Part shown: piece after piece, positions 26,153-33,809 of the stretch
Numbering within the stretch: position 1 is the stretch's first letter
Layout of the letters: each line of letters opens with the position of its first letter
Origin: Thiomonas intermedia
GTDB taxonomy: Bacteria > Pseudomonadota > Gammaproteobacteria > Burkholderiales > Burkholderiaceae_C
Assembly (NCBI RefSeq): GCF_002028405.1
Contig: NZ_CP020046.1
Coordinates: forward strand, 620,001-684,000
Reading direction: 5' to 3'
DNA: 64,000 bases
Notes under the pieces: model-generated
The model's database searches: none
What the model saw: the letters and a program-made list of their open reading frames with translations, nothing else
What the model was told of the DNA's origin: nothing
Translations under genes and position numbers: made by a program

Positions 26153-27028
26153 ATGCCAACCCACCCACCTGAATTCGTTCTCACCCTGTCGTGCCCCGAC
26201 GCGCCAGGCATCGTGCATTCGGTCTCCGGCCTGCTGTATCAGGCAGGCTGCAACATCATGGATTCGCAGCAGTACGGCGATGCCGACACCGGGCTGTTCT
26301 TCATGCGGGTGCATTTTTCCGCCCCCGAACACCTGCAGGATGCGGCCCAGCTCGCGCTGTTGTTCGGCGAGGTGCGCAAGCGCTTTGACATGCGGGCGCA
26401 GTTCCACGATCTTCGCGTTCGCCCCAAAGTGGTCATCGCGGTCAGCCAGCACGGTCATTGCCTCAACGATCTGCTCTATCGATGGAAGGCCGGGCAACTG
26501 GCGATGGACATCGGGGCGGTCGTCTCCAACCACACCAGCTTCGCCGACCTGACCCGCAGCTACGGACTGGCCTTCCACCACCTGCCCCTGAAGGCCGGCG
26601 AGACGGCCGAAGCCAAGCGGGCGCAGGAGCAGACCCTCTTCGCCGTGATGCAGGACAGCGGCGCGGAGCTGCTGGTGCTTGCGCGCTATATGCAGATCCT
26701 GAGCGCCGAGTTCTGCGCGCAACTCGAAGGCCGCGCCATCAACATCCACCACTCCTTCCTGCCCAGTTTCAAGGGGGCGAGGCCTTACGCCCAGGCCTAC
26801 GCGCGCGGGGTGAAGCTCATCGGCGCGACGGCGCACTACGTCACCGCCGATCTCGACGAAGGCCCCATCATCGAGCAGGACGTGGAGCGCGTCGACCACA
26901 GCATGAGCGCCGCCGATCTCACCGCCGTCGGCCAGGACGTGGAGAGCATCGTGCTCGCACGCGCCGTGCGCTGGCAGGTGGAACATCGCATCCTCCGCAA
27001 CGGCCACAAGACCGTGGTGTTCCGCTGA
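26153..27028 (+). CDS. purU: Formyltetrahydrofolate deformylase
   Basis: The 291-residue enzyme hydrolyses 10-formyl-THF to formate and THF, balancing one-carbon pools and feeding formate to PurT. An N-terminal ACT domain (about 8-85, LSCPDAPGIVHSVSGLLYQ) precedes the formyltransferase-type domain. Active-site elements NIHHSFLPSFKGARPY (about 197-212) and the catalytic Asp in HYVTADLDEGPIIEQD (about 228-243) are intact. Start ATG 26153 gives the usual length; the open frame upstream lacks family similarity. Confidence 0.95.
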   Translation: MPTHPPEFVLTLSCPDAPGIVHSVSGLLYQAGCNIMDSQQYGDADTGLFFMRVHFSAPEHLQDAAQLALLFGEVRKRFDMRAQFHDLRVRPKVVIAVSQHGHCLNDLLYRWKAGQLAMDIGAVVSNHTSFADLTRSYGLAFHHLPLKAGETAEAKRAQEQTLFAVMQDSGAELLVLARYMQILSAEFCAQLEGRAINIHHSFLPSFKGARPYAQAYARGVKLIGATAHYVTADLDEGPIIEQDVERVDHSMSAADLTAVGQDVESIVLARAVRWQVEHRILRNGHKTVVFR

Positions 27029-27053
27029 CCCGAGTGACCGAACGAGACCCGCC

Positions 27054-27506
27054 ATGCCGCGCCGCAAACTCCCGCCCCAAACCCCCTGGACCAACTCCCC
27101 CGACGATGTCGAGGCCGCGTTCTACGACGCGCTGGCCAGCGGCAATCTCGACGCGCTGATGGCCCTGTGGTCCGAAGACGACGAGATCTGCTGCATTCAT
27201 CCTGGCGGGCAACGTCTGGACGGCCAGCAGGCGGTCCGCGAAAGCTTCTCGCAACTGCTCGCCAACGGCGGGCTGCAGATCAACGCCGAGGTCCAGCATC
27301 GCTGGCACAGCATGACCAGCGCGACGCACAGCGTGGTCGAACGCGTGCAGCTCGAAGTGGACGGCCAGACTCAATGGGGCTTCGTCCTGGCCACCAATCT
27401 TTTCGTGCAGACCGCCGCCGGCTGGCGCCTGGTGCTGCACCATGCCAGCCCTGGCGCCCCCCAGGCCCCGCTGGCGGCCATGGTGCCCGGCGATGTGCTG
27501 CACTGA
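27054..27506 (+). CDS. NTF2/SnoaL-like protein (DUF4440-type)
   Basis: The 150-residue cone-fold protein has a DDVEAAFYDALASGNLDALM N-terminal helix, WSEDDEICCIHPGG, a WGFVLATNLFVQTAAGWRLV strand pair and a final HHASPGAP. Such proteins bind small ligands or act as isomerases or hydrolases; the ligand here is unknown. It follows purU by 25 nt and precedes the hydrolase at 27549, so a purU-27054-yheT transcript is plausible. Confidence 0.82.
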   Translation: MPRRKLPPQTPWTNSPDDVEAAFYDALASGNLDALMALWSEDDEICCIHPGGQRLDGQQAVRESFSQLLANGGLQINAEVQHRWHSMTSATHSVVERVQLEVDGQTQWGFVLATNLFVQTAAGWRLVLHHASPGAPQAPLAAMVPGDVLH

Positions 27507-27548
27507 TCGCGCCTTGCGCACTTCAACGCCCGTCTGACCGATAGGTCG

Positions 27549-28538
27549 ATGCCCCCGATGCGCGCCGCAACACCCTATGTCGCGCCCGCATGGCTGCCCG
27601 GAGGACAACTGCAGACCGTGCTTCCGGCGCTGATCTCCCGCCCCACAGGCGCTCGCCCCACCCTGCGCCGGGATCGCTGGGCCACGCCTGACGGCGACTT
27701 CATCGATGTCGATGGGCTGACTTCACCGACTGCGCCCTCGGCGCCGCTGCTGGTCCTGTTCCACGGGCTTGAAGGCTCGTCGCAGAGCCACTATGCGCAA
27801 GCCCTGCTCGCCGCCTGCGCCCAGGCGGGCTGGCAATGTGCCGTGCCGCATTTTCGCGGCTGCTCGGGAGAAGACAACCGCGCGCCGCGCGCCTACCACT
27901 CCGGCGACTTCGCCGAGATCGACTGGATTCTTCAGCGCTTCTCCCAGCGCCAGCCGACAACCCCTTTGTACGCCGTCGGCGTCTCCCTCGGAGGCAATGC
28001 CCTGCTGCGCTGGGCGCAAGAACAGGGCGACGCGGCCGCTCAGCGGGTGCGGGCCATCGCGGCAGTCAGCGCCCCGCTGGATCTGGCTGCCGGAGGCCAC
28101 GCCATCGCCACCGGGCTGAGCTATCAGATCTACACCCGGATGTTCCTGCGCACACTCAAGCCCAAGGCGCTGCGGATGATCGCCCGCCATCCCGGGCTGG
28201 CCGATCCCGACCGCGTGCGCCGCGCGCACGATCTGGGCGCCTTCGATGACGCCTTCACCGCGCCCATCCACGGCTTTCGCGACGCCGCCGACTACTGGGC
28301 ACGGGCCTCCAGCAAGCCCCACCTGCGCCGCCTGCGAGTGCCCACGCTGATTCTCAACGCCCGCAACGACCCCTTCCAGCCGGCCTCCGTCCTGCCCCTG
28401 TCCAGCGCGGCATCCTCGTGGGTACGGCTGGAACAGCCCCGTCATGGCGGGCACGTCGGTTTCGCCCAGGGGCGCCTGCCCGGACGGCTGGACTGGCTGC
28501 CGACACGCTTGCTGCACTTCTTTCAACACGGCAACTGA
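27549..28538 (+). CDS. yheT: YheT-family alpha/beta hydrolase
   Basis: The 329-residue alpha/beta-hydrolase is of the YheT/ABHD1-3 family. It shows the start APAWLPGGQLQTVLPAL, the oxyanion loop LLVLFHGLEGSSQSHY (about 60-75), FRGCSGEDNRAPRAYHSGD, nucleophile elbow VGVSLGGNALLRW (Ser in GVSLGG, about 143), the acid in LILNARNDPF and the His in QPRHGGHVGF. The catalytic triad is therefore complete. The substrate, probably a fatty-acyl or lipid ester, is not known. Confidence 0.93.
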   Translation: MPPMRAATPYVAPAWLPGGQLQTVLPALISRPTGARPTLRRDRWATPDGDFIDVDGLTSPTAPSAPLLVLFHGLEGSSQSHYAQALLAACAQAGWQCAVPHFRGCSGEDNRAPRAYHSGDFAEIDWILQRFSQRQPTTPLYAVGVSLGGNALLRWAQEQGDAAAQRVRAIAAVSAPLDLAAGGHAIATGLSYQIYTRMFLRTLKPKALRMIARHPGLADPDRVRRAHDLGAFDDAFTAPIHGFRDAADYWARASSKPHLRRLRVPTLILNARNDPFQPASVLPLSSAASSWVRLEQPRHGGHVGFAQGRLPGRLDWLPTRLLHFFQHGN

Positions 28539-28547
28539 CATGAAACA

Positions 28548-28610
28548 GCCCCCTGCCTTGCTCCGCAAGTCTCCCCCCGAGGGGGACGTCAGCTCCTTCG
28601 GAACGGCCGT
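28548..28610. repeat. Dispersed C/G-rich hairpin repeat
   Basis: Between yheT and the next gene lies CCCCCTGCCTTGCTCCGCAA followed by a CTCCCCCC-GAGGGGGA hairpin (28571-28586) and CAGCTCCTTCGGAACGGCC. It belongs to the class of intergenic repeats common in Burkholderiales and is a relative of the one inside parE. Confidence 0.5.
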
Positions 28611-28621
28611 ACGGAACTGAC

Positions 28622-29191
28622 ATGGACGCCGCCGTTCTCCAAGCCATGGCCCGCTGGCCCCAGGTGCCGCGATGCACCGGCTGGCTCGCCCTGGATCAGC
28701 GCGGCAAGTGGTGGATGCGGCATCAGCAAGGCCCCGCCGTGTGGCCGCGAGACGCCCGAGGACGCCTGGACAAGACCGATGCCGGGCCCGTGCTGCACGC
28801 AGGACTTGCGGCTTTCATCGGCCGCAACTACACGTCCGATGCACAAGGGGCCTGGTATTTCCAGAACGGCCCGCAGCGCGTCGACGTCTGCCTGGAAGCC
28901 GCCCCATGGATCATTCGCCTACATCACAACGCCGACCCAGACGTCCAATGGCTCACCCACACCGGCCTGCCCTGCGCCGTCGAATCCATCTGGCTCGATG
29001 ATGATGGGCAGATCTGGCTGCGCACCGACCTTGGTGCAGGCCTGTTGCACAGCTCCGACATGCCCTTCCTGGCCGAATGGCTCGATGCCCAGGGCACCCT
29101 CTTGACCCTGCCCGGCGCCCGCCCCAGGGTCATCGAGCGTTTTGACGCTCCACCCGCCGTCTTCTTCGAATTTCTCACCGACCCCGGCTGA
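28622..29191 (+). CDS. Conserved hypothetical protein (DUF2946-like)
   Basis: The 189-residue soluble protein starts MDAAVLQAMARWPQVPRCTG, has GRNYTSDAQGAWYFQNGPQR in the middle and many Trp residues. I recall similar proteins next to yheT and a cytochrome c5-like gene in Comamonadaceae relatives, where they are annotated as an uncharacterised DUF family; the exact DUF number is from memory and should be checked. No catalytic motif or signal peptide is visible. It ends just before a strong bidirectional terminator. Confidence 0.75.
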   Translation: MDAAVLQAMARWPQVPRCTGWLALDQRGKWWMRHQQGPAVWPRDARGRLDKTDAGPVLHAGLAAFIGRNYTSDAQGAWYFQNGPQRVDVCLEAAPWIIRLHHNADPDVQWLTHTGLPCAVESIWLDDDGQIWLRTDLGAGLLHSSDMPFLAEWLDAQGTLLTLPGARPRVIERFDAPPAVFFEFLTDPG

Positions 29192-29203
29192 ACACCCTGC
29201 GCA

Positions 29204-29229
29204 AAAAAGCCCGCATAAGCGGGCTTTTT
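29204..29229. terminator. Bidirectional rho-independent terminator
   Basis: A perfect AAAAAGCCCGC-ATAA-GCGGGCTTTTT hairpin (29204-29214 with 29219-29229) serves the two convergent genes. Confidence 0.92.
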
Positions 29230-29266
29230 CTTGGCTGCCGTGGGCATGGCCCACATCGATGTTGCC

Positions 29267-29884
29267 TTACTTCGATTGGGCGACCATATAGTCGACCGCG
29301 GCCTTCACATCATCATCGCTCGCGGTCGAACCGCCCTTGGGAGGCATCACGCCATGCTTGCCCGTATAGCCATGGATGGCACGGTCATACAACACCGCGT
29401 CGCCCTGGGCGATGATGGGCGCCCAGGCCGCCTTGTCGCCGACCTTGGGGGCGCCCGCCACACCCGCGCCATGGCAAGCGATACAGGTCGATTCATACAG
29501 CCCCTTGCCATCCACCTTCGTGGCCGCAACAGGCACCGCCGCGCCACTGCCCGAACCTGTCGGCGCGGCAGCCGCCGATGCCGAAGCGACCACAGTCGAG
29601 GCCGCATTTTGCTGCGCCGCGGCCTGGCTGCTCGCCGCCACCGCAGCAGAGCCCACCGGGGCAATGCGCGCATCCACAGCAGCCGACGCCAGCGACTCAG
29701 AATCCGCCGGCGGCTGGCTGCTGCTGCCAATGTAGTACGCAATCAGCAGCAACAAAATGATGGGAATGATGAAACCAATGCCCATCACCACCAGCATCTT
29801 GCGCAAGGTTGGCGCAAACGGCAGATCGGACACATCGTCGGAACTGGAGGGGGCTGAGTGAGAATTCGAGTGCGGTGCGCTCAT
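29267..29884 (-). CDS. Cytochrome c5-family membrane-anchored c-type cytochrome
   Basis: From ATG 29884 the protein has 205 residues. A cytoplasmic start is followed by one membrane anchor (about 29-51, MLVVMGIGFIIPIILLLLIA), a long Ala/Ser-rich linker and a C-terminal class I cytochrome c domain with heme motif CIACHG (about residues 136-141) and axial Met in HGVMPPKGG. The family shuttles electrons in the periplasm toward terminal oxidases. Upstream in-frame codons to 29929 are possible but less likely. A 19-bp palindrome lies about 130 nt upstream. Confidence 0.92.
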   Translation of the reverse strand: MSAPHSNSHSAPSSSDDVSDLPFAPTLRKMLVVMGIGFIIPIILLLLIAYYIGSSSQPPADSESLASAAVDARIAPVGSAAVAASSQAAAQQNAASTVVASASAAAAPTGSGSGAAVPVAATKVDGKGLYESTCIACHGAGVAGAPKVGDKAAWAPIIAQGDAVLYDRAIHGYTGKHGVMPPKGGSTASDDDVKAAVDYMVAQSK

Positions 29885-30011
29885 AGCTGTCGTAAGGAAA
29901 AAGGAAATCCAAAAAAATACAGCCAACATGATATGCGTTGCTCACGATCCCCCGACGGGGTCAACCCCAACACCGCCAAACGATGTCCTTGAATTTGATT
30001 TGCATCACATT

Positions 30012-30030
30012 GCGTTACGAGCTGTAACGC
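30012..30030. promoter_or_regulatory. Perfect palindrome, operator-like
   Basis: GCGTTAC-GAGCT-GTAACGC forms 7-bp arms with a 5-nt spacer between the cytochrome gene and tRNA-Arg. Its size fits a dimeric regulator site. No regulator gene is adjacent. The rest of 29885-30175 shows nothing I can name. Confidence 0.45.
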
Positions 30031-30175
30031 GACATGGCGTCACACCCCACCCGGCCTCCATCTTCCCCAAGGCGGCTTCCTCACCCGAAGCCGCATCTCG
30101 CGCCAGCACCAGAGGGTCCGCCGCCCATACAGGTTATGATGTAGTGTTGCACGGAAGTCTCGCCACTTTCCGTCT

Positions 30176-30251
30176 GCGCCCGTAGCTCAGTGGATAGAGT
30201 ATTGGCCTCCGAAGCCAAGGGTCGCTGGTTCGATCCCAGCCGGGCGCACCA
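30176..30251 (+). tRNA. tRNA-Arg (anticodon CCG)
   Basis: A 76-nt cloverleaf can be drawn: acceptor GCGCCCG/CGGGCGC, D-arm with AGCTCAGTGGATAGAGT, anticodon stem TTGGC/GCCAA around CTCCGAA (anticodon CCG), T-arm CTGG-TTCGATC-CCAG, discriminator A and encoded CCA (30249-30251). It reads the arginine codon CGG. A strong terminator follows. Confidence 0.97.
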
Positions 30252-30274
30252 AAAATCATGTCAAGCATTTATAG

Positions 30275-30307
30275 AAAAATCCCACGCTAGGTCGTGGGAT
30301 TTTTTTT
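30275..30307 (+). terminator. Rho-independent terminator of tRNA-Arg
   Basis: AAAAATCCCACG-CTAGGT-CGTGGGATTTTTTT: a 12-bp stem with a 6-nt loop and a T-run to 30307. The stretch from here to the attachment site (30308-30520) shows no gene or signal I recognise. Confidence 0.92.
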
Positions 30308-30520
30308 GTCTATGGGGTGAACATAGTGCACCATTTCCCCCTGCATACCCCCTAGATTCCCCCACAACCTACCCGCACCGCCCCTTTTGCAGTTCCCTTG
30401 GGTGACCTGCCCCTCCCGCCACACCACATCCAGAAAATCAGGAGGCCGTGAGGCGAATCGGGGCTTGAGACGGGTTTCGGAGTTGGGTGGCCATGGGCCA
30501 GTCAGTCAGGATCCCATAGC

Positions 30521-30545
30521 AAAAAGCCCCGCGTGGTGCGGGGCT
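30521..30545 (-). terminator. Terminator on minus strand beside the left attachment site
   Basis: On the minus strand AGCCCCGC-ACCAC-GCGGGGCT is followed by TTTTT. It lies 45 nt downstream of the tRNA-Ser 3' fragment at 30591-30609, where the terminator of the ancestral serine tRNA gene would sit. Confidence 0.8.
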
Positions 30546-30583
30546 CTGAGCGCCTTGCAACTCGGTTGAGCGAGTTAGAAGGT

Positions 30584-30609
30584 CTTGTTCTGGCGGAGAC
30601 GAAGGGATT
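30584..30609 (-). other. Left attachment site: 3' end of a serine tRNA
   Basis: Read on the minus strand, 30609-30591 gives AATCCCTTCGTCTCCGCCA. This fits a T-loop end (AAT), T-stem 3' strand (CCCTT), 7-nt acceptor strand (CGTCTCC), discriminator G and CCA, as in serine tRNAs. No 5' part of the tRNA is present here. A near-direct repeat is at 62689-62711, giving an element of about 32.1 kb. Confidence 0.72.
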
Positions 30610-30723
30610 ATGGTTGACGTTCGACGTTGTTTGCCGACGTAAATAATACCTTTATAGATCAATGGCTTGCAGGTCTCCAATGTTCGTCGTTGTAAACTGG
30701 CGTTCACGGCCGTTCAGGTTTTT

Positions 30724-30745
30724 TTGTGGGCAGATTTTGTGGGCA
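30724..30745 (+). repeat. Arm-type integrase sites, left pair
   Basis: TTGTGGGCA occurs twice, at 30724-30732 and 30737-30745, just upstream of the integrase gene. The same pair recurs near the right attachment site (62620-62640) in the same orientation. Confidence 0.65.
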
Positions 30746-30768
30746 ACAAGGTTCGGAGGAGCTTCGGC

Positions 30769-31953
30769 ATGCAGATCACGGCGCAGGCGGCCAAAAGGCT
30801 ATCGGGTGTGGACGGCATGCACCGGGCTGCGCCCGGTTTGTATCTCCGGGTGCGCGGGGGTTCGAGTCTCTGGATGTGCCGGTTCATGCAGGCCGGGAAG
30901 GCGCATGAAATAAGCCTCGGAGCGTTTTCGTCGCTGACGCTGGCCGCTGCGGTGGCACAGGCTGCGGACATTCGCGCCCGGCTGCGGGAGGGCGAAACGG
31001 TTCTGCCCACAAGGGCGCTGAATCGGGCCGCTGAGCCGGTTTCCGCGCCCGCTGCACCCCTGACCTTCAAGGACGTGGCCGAAAGGTTATGGGAGTCCAT
31101 GCGGCCTGGCTGGAAGAATCCGAAACATGCCGATCAGTGGATCAACACCTTGCGCACGTATGCCTTTGCGCACTTCGGCAGCAAGCCGGTCGGTGAGGTG
31201 ACGACGGATGACGTTCTGGCCGCGCTCACGCCGATCTGGCAGGACAAGCATGAGACGGCAACGCGCGTGCGCCAGCGCATCGAGGCGGTGTTGTCAGCGG
31301 CCAAGGCGCGAGGGTTGCGCACCGGGGAGAACCCGGCGGGCTGGCGTGGGCACCTCGATGCGCTGCTGCCCACGATCAGCAAGAAGCGCCGGGTGGAGCA
31401 TCACGCGGCGATGCCCTTTGGCGAGGTGCCCGCGTTCATGGCCGATTTGAGGCAAAGATCGAACATGAGCGCCTGGGCCTTGCAGTTCACGATTCTGACG
31501 GCCTGCCGCACGGGAGAAGTGATCGGCGCCCGTTGGGAGGAGTTCGACTTGGCTGCGGGCCTGTGGATCGTGCCTGCGGCCAGGATGAAGGCCCAGCGTG
31601 AACACCGGGTGCCGCTGTCCACGCAGGCGCTGGACCTGCTGCGGGCCATGCCGCGCATGGAAAGAGGCGACGCGGTGTTTTGGGGTTCGCGCAAGCCCAC
31701 GATCAGCAATATGGCGATGCTGGAACTGCTGCGCGGGATGCGTCCCGGCTTGACGGTGCACGGCTTCCGGTCGAGCTTCCGTGATTGGGCGGCAGAGTGC
31801 ACAAGCTACCCCGCCGAGGTCGTGGAAATGGCCCTGGCGCACACGATCCAGAACCAGGTCGAGGCGGCCTATCGGCGGGGGGATTTGCTGGAGAAACGGC
31901 GGGGGTTGATGCGCGAGTGGGCGGGCTACCTGGGTGCGCTGGAAAAAGGTTAG
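30769..31953 (+). CDS. int: P4-type tyrosine recombinase (integrase)
   Basis: From ATG 30769 (GGAGGA 8 nt upstream) the protein has 394 residues. It has the P4/CP4-57 layout: N-terminal arm-binding domain (about 1-90, GLYLRVRGGSSLWMCRF, HEISLGAFSSLTLAAA), SAM-like core-binding domain (about 100-185), and catalytic domain. The catalytic residues are in TACRTGEVIGARW (Arg, about 246), VHGFRSSFRDW (His/Arg, about 330-333) and LAHTIQNQVEAAYRRGD (His and nucleophile Tyr, about 356-371). It should insert and excise the element at the serine tRNA 3' end. A damaged relative of this gene lies at 36352-36587. Confidence 0.95.
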   Translation: MQITAQAAKRLSGVDGMHRAAPGLYLRVRGGSSLWMCRFMQAGKAHEISLGAFSSLTLAAAVAQAADIRARLREGETVLPTRALNRAAEPVSAPAAPLTFKDVAERLWESMRPGWKNPKHADQWINTLRTYAFAHFGSKPVGEVTTDDVLAALTPIWQDKHETATRVRQRIEAVLSAAKARGLRTGENPAGWRGHLDALLPTISKKRRVEHHAAMPFGEVPAFMADLRQRSNMSAWALQFTILTACRTGEVIGARWEEFDLAAGLWIVPAARMKAQREHRVPLSTQALDLLRAMPRMERGDAVFWGSRKPTISNMAMLELLRGMRPGLTVHGFRSSFRDWAAECTSYPAEVVEMALAHTIQNQVEAAYRRGDLLEKRRGLMREWAGYLGALEKG

Positions 31954-32147
31954 CTCAGTTCCAAGCGGCGCTGGATGCGCTCCAGCCTCTGGTTGAAGCA
32001 GTCCGCCAAGACTTGCTGCTGAGCGTCCGAAGCGGCAAGGTGCCCAATGTGCTGGATGATGGAGGCCTGCCCTGCCTGCAGGTTGGAAATGCGCCGGGCC
32101 AGTTCGTCGTGCTTGCGTTTGCCACGATCTGCATGATCTTGATGCAT
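31950..32147 (-). CDS. Small hypothetical protein, 65 residues
   Basis: From ATG 32147 the product is a charged, helical, probably coiled-coil protein (KRKHDELARRISNLQAGQA, DCFNQRLERIQRRLELS). Its stop overlaps the integrase stop codon region, so the genes converge. No clear ribosome-binding site is seen, so it may not be expressed. Confidence 0.45.
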   Translation of the reverse strand: MHQDHADRGKRKHDELARRISNLQAGQASIIQHIGHLAASDAQQQVLADCFNQRLERIQRRLELS

Positions 32148-32222
32148 TGTTGTGCAGCCGCACGACCTGATGGGCCGTATCAACAGGTGCGCCGGTTCAG
32201 CACGCGTTTGACCAAAGGAGCA

Positions 32223-32810
32223 TCAAGATGCGCTTGCGGGCGCCGATGCTGGTGCTGATTCTGCAGGCGCTTGCGGAATCAATGCAGGTGCAGTGGGTTG
32301 CGCCTGTGGTGCTGGCGCTTGAGGCGCGGGCTGGGGTGCCGGACGCACGAGTTTGGCGATCTCGCTCAAGTGCGCCTGTAGCGCGTCAGAAAAAGCTGCG
32401 GTTGATGCGGTAATGACAGCACCATCTTTTCCAGGATAGATGCTGTAGTTCAGGTCATCGGCGTGGAGCACCACACCATTGGGATGTGCAGGCGTGGTGA
32501 TCGTCGCATCTGCGGATGCGTTGCACTCCACGGCGCCAATTTCCGGGTCGGCTTTGATGGGGTGTTGGTAACTTAGTTTCAACCGGATGGTGAGATCCCG
32601 GGTCATGGCATCATCAACCCCCAGAATTCCAAGGGCAGCTTGGAGACCTGTTTTGAGGTTAGGCTCTACGATTTGGGCTACCGTCTGGTTGGTGCCATCC
32701 GACCAGCACTGCGAGACCTTCACCTTCGGGCCAGAAAGGTCGGACAGGTTGCAGCCAGCAAGCAGTAGGGACGCAGCCAATGCAACTCCCGAAAAAACAT
32801 ATCGTTTCAT
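32223..32810 (-). CDS. Lipoprotein of unknown function
   Basis: From ATG 32810 (GAGAAAC upstream) the product is 195 residues with a classic lipoprotein signal MKRYVFSGVALAASLLLAGC (lipobox LAGC, Cys20). The mature part has one small domain (KVKVSQCWSDGTNQTVAQIV, AVECNASADATITTPAHPN) and ends in a Pro/Gln/Ala/Ser repeat tail (PQPAPQAPAPQAQPTAP...). I do not recognise the family. It is 16 nt downstream of the secreted protein gene at 32827, so they probably form a pair. Confidence 0.8.
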   Translation of the reverse strand: MKRYVFSGVALAASLLLAGCNLSDLSGPKVKVSQCWSDGTNQTVAQIVEPNLKTGLQAALGILGVDDAMTRDLTIRLKLSYQHPIKADPEIGAVECNASADATITTPAHPNGVVLHADDLNYSIYPGKDGAVITASTAAFSDALQAHLSEIAKLVRPAPQPAPQAPAPQAQPTAPALIPQAPAESAPASAPASAS

Positions 32811-32826
32811 GGTGTTTCTCGTACTC

Positions 32827-33708
32827 TCAAAAGCTGCTGCTGTCGACAATCTCGGCGCATGACGGAGTCGTGGGCATGAAGCTGCCTTGGCCCGGATGCT
32901 TTGCATCCGGTCGATACAGGAAATTGCACAACATACTCTGGAGCTTGACCGGCTTGCCCTGAATCACCGTCTCACCACTGTAAGACAGGGTGATCTGTGG
33001 CTGCCCATCGGGGGCAGTGGTGGCTGCGACGATCTTGCCAGTAAACGAAATAGGCGGCGTTGCCCCGGCGCCTGTGTTGTCGCCGCCGCTGCTCAAGGAG
33101 CCCAAGAAGTGCAGTCCTGTAGTGTCAAAGACATACACCGGGTACCAACTTGAGCCGTAGCCTTGATTCATGTAGCCGCCCTCGTCTGCGACGAGCAAGA
33201 TGCTGCTTTTCAGCTGCGCCATTTGCGGAAAAACACTCCAGGGACTGCCATTCACTTGCCCGAAAGAGCCATCAGCGGCGAGGTTCAGGCGTTTACCGGC
33301 AGGCACCCAACGACTTCCTTCCAAGGAAAACCAGATCGCCGAGATATAGGCGGACTGGACATGTGCAGCAAACGAAGGATCCTTGGGATCGCCGACCGCA
33401 TGTCCCTGACCCGTGGCAATGAAGTAGGTCTTGCCATTGAGCGTCACGGTCGCGGTTTTCCAAGGCGTGACGTATTCAGTAATGGTGTGGTTGTAGCCAG
33501 ACTCTTTGTTAGCGCGCATGCCCAGCGTGTCTGCGGTATTCACCACCGACCCGCGCTGTGTATAGGTGTGTCCATAGAGCAGTTGCATCGCTTGCGACTC
33601 GGTCGGCACAGCAGGAGCAGCCAAGGCGGATCCAGAAAAAATGCCAAAATAGGTTACAACGATCAATAACGAGACGGGCAGGCACGTGGACGCGGGCATT
33701 GGGAGCAC
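32827..33708 (-). CDS. Secreted protein of unknown function
   Basis: The product is 293 residues from GTG 33708, or 290 from ATG 33699. It has a Sec signal (LPVSLLIVVTYFGIFSGSAL, cleavage near ALAAPA) and a beta-rich mature part with TVTLNGKTYFIATGQGHAVG, PQMAQLKSSILLVADEGGYM, SSWYPVYVFDTTGLHFLGSL and a late Cys pair (SMLCNF, TPSCAE). No family is recognised. Together with the lipoprotein it may be an exported two-protein cargo unit of the element. GC is lower than in core genes. Confidence 0.78.
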   Translation of the reverse strand: MLPMPASTCLPVSLLIVVTYFGIFSGSALAAPAVPTESQAMQLLYGHTYTQRGSVVNTADTLGMRANKESGYNHTITEYVTPWKTATVTLNGKTYFIATGQGHAVGDPKDPSFAAHVQSAYISAIWFSLEGSRWVPAGKRLNLAADGSFGQVNGSPWSVFPQMAQLKSSILLVADEGGYMNQGYGSSWYPVYVFDTTGLHFLGSLSSGGDNTGAGATPPISFTGKIVAATTAPDGQPQITLSYSGETVIQGKPVKLQSMLCNFLYRPDAKHPGQGSFMPTTPSCAEIVDSSSF

Positions 33709-33809
33709 TCAACAGGTTGGGCAGTACGAATTGACAAGAAAAATGAACCAAGCGCGGCCGTAGTAGCCTGCGCCGCCACACATCCACGCAGATCAGCGCC
33801 GTCGGTGCC

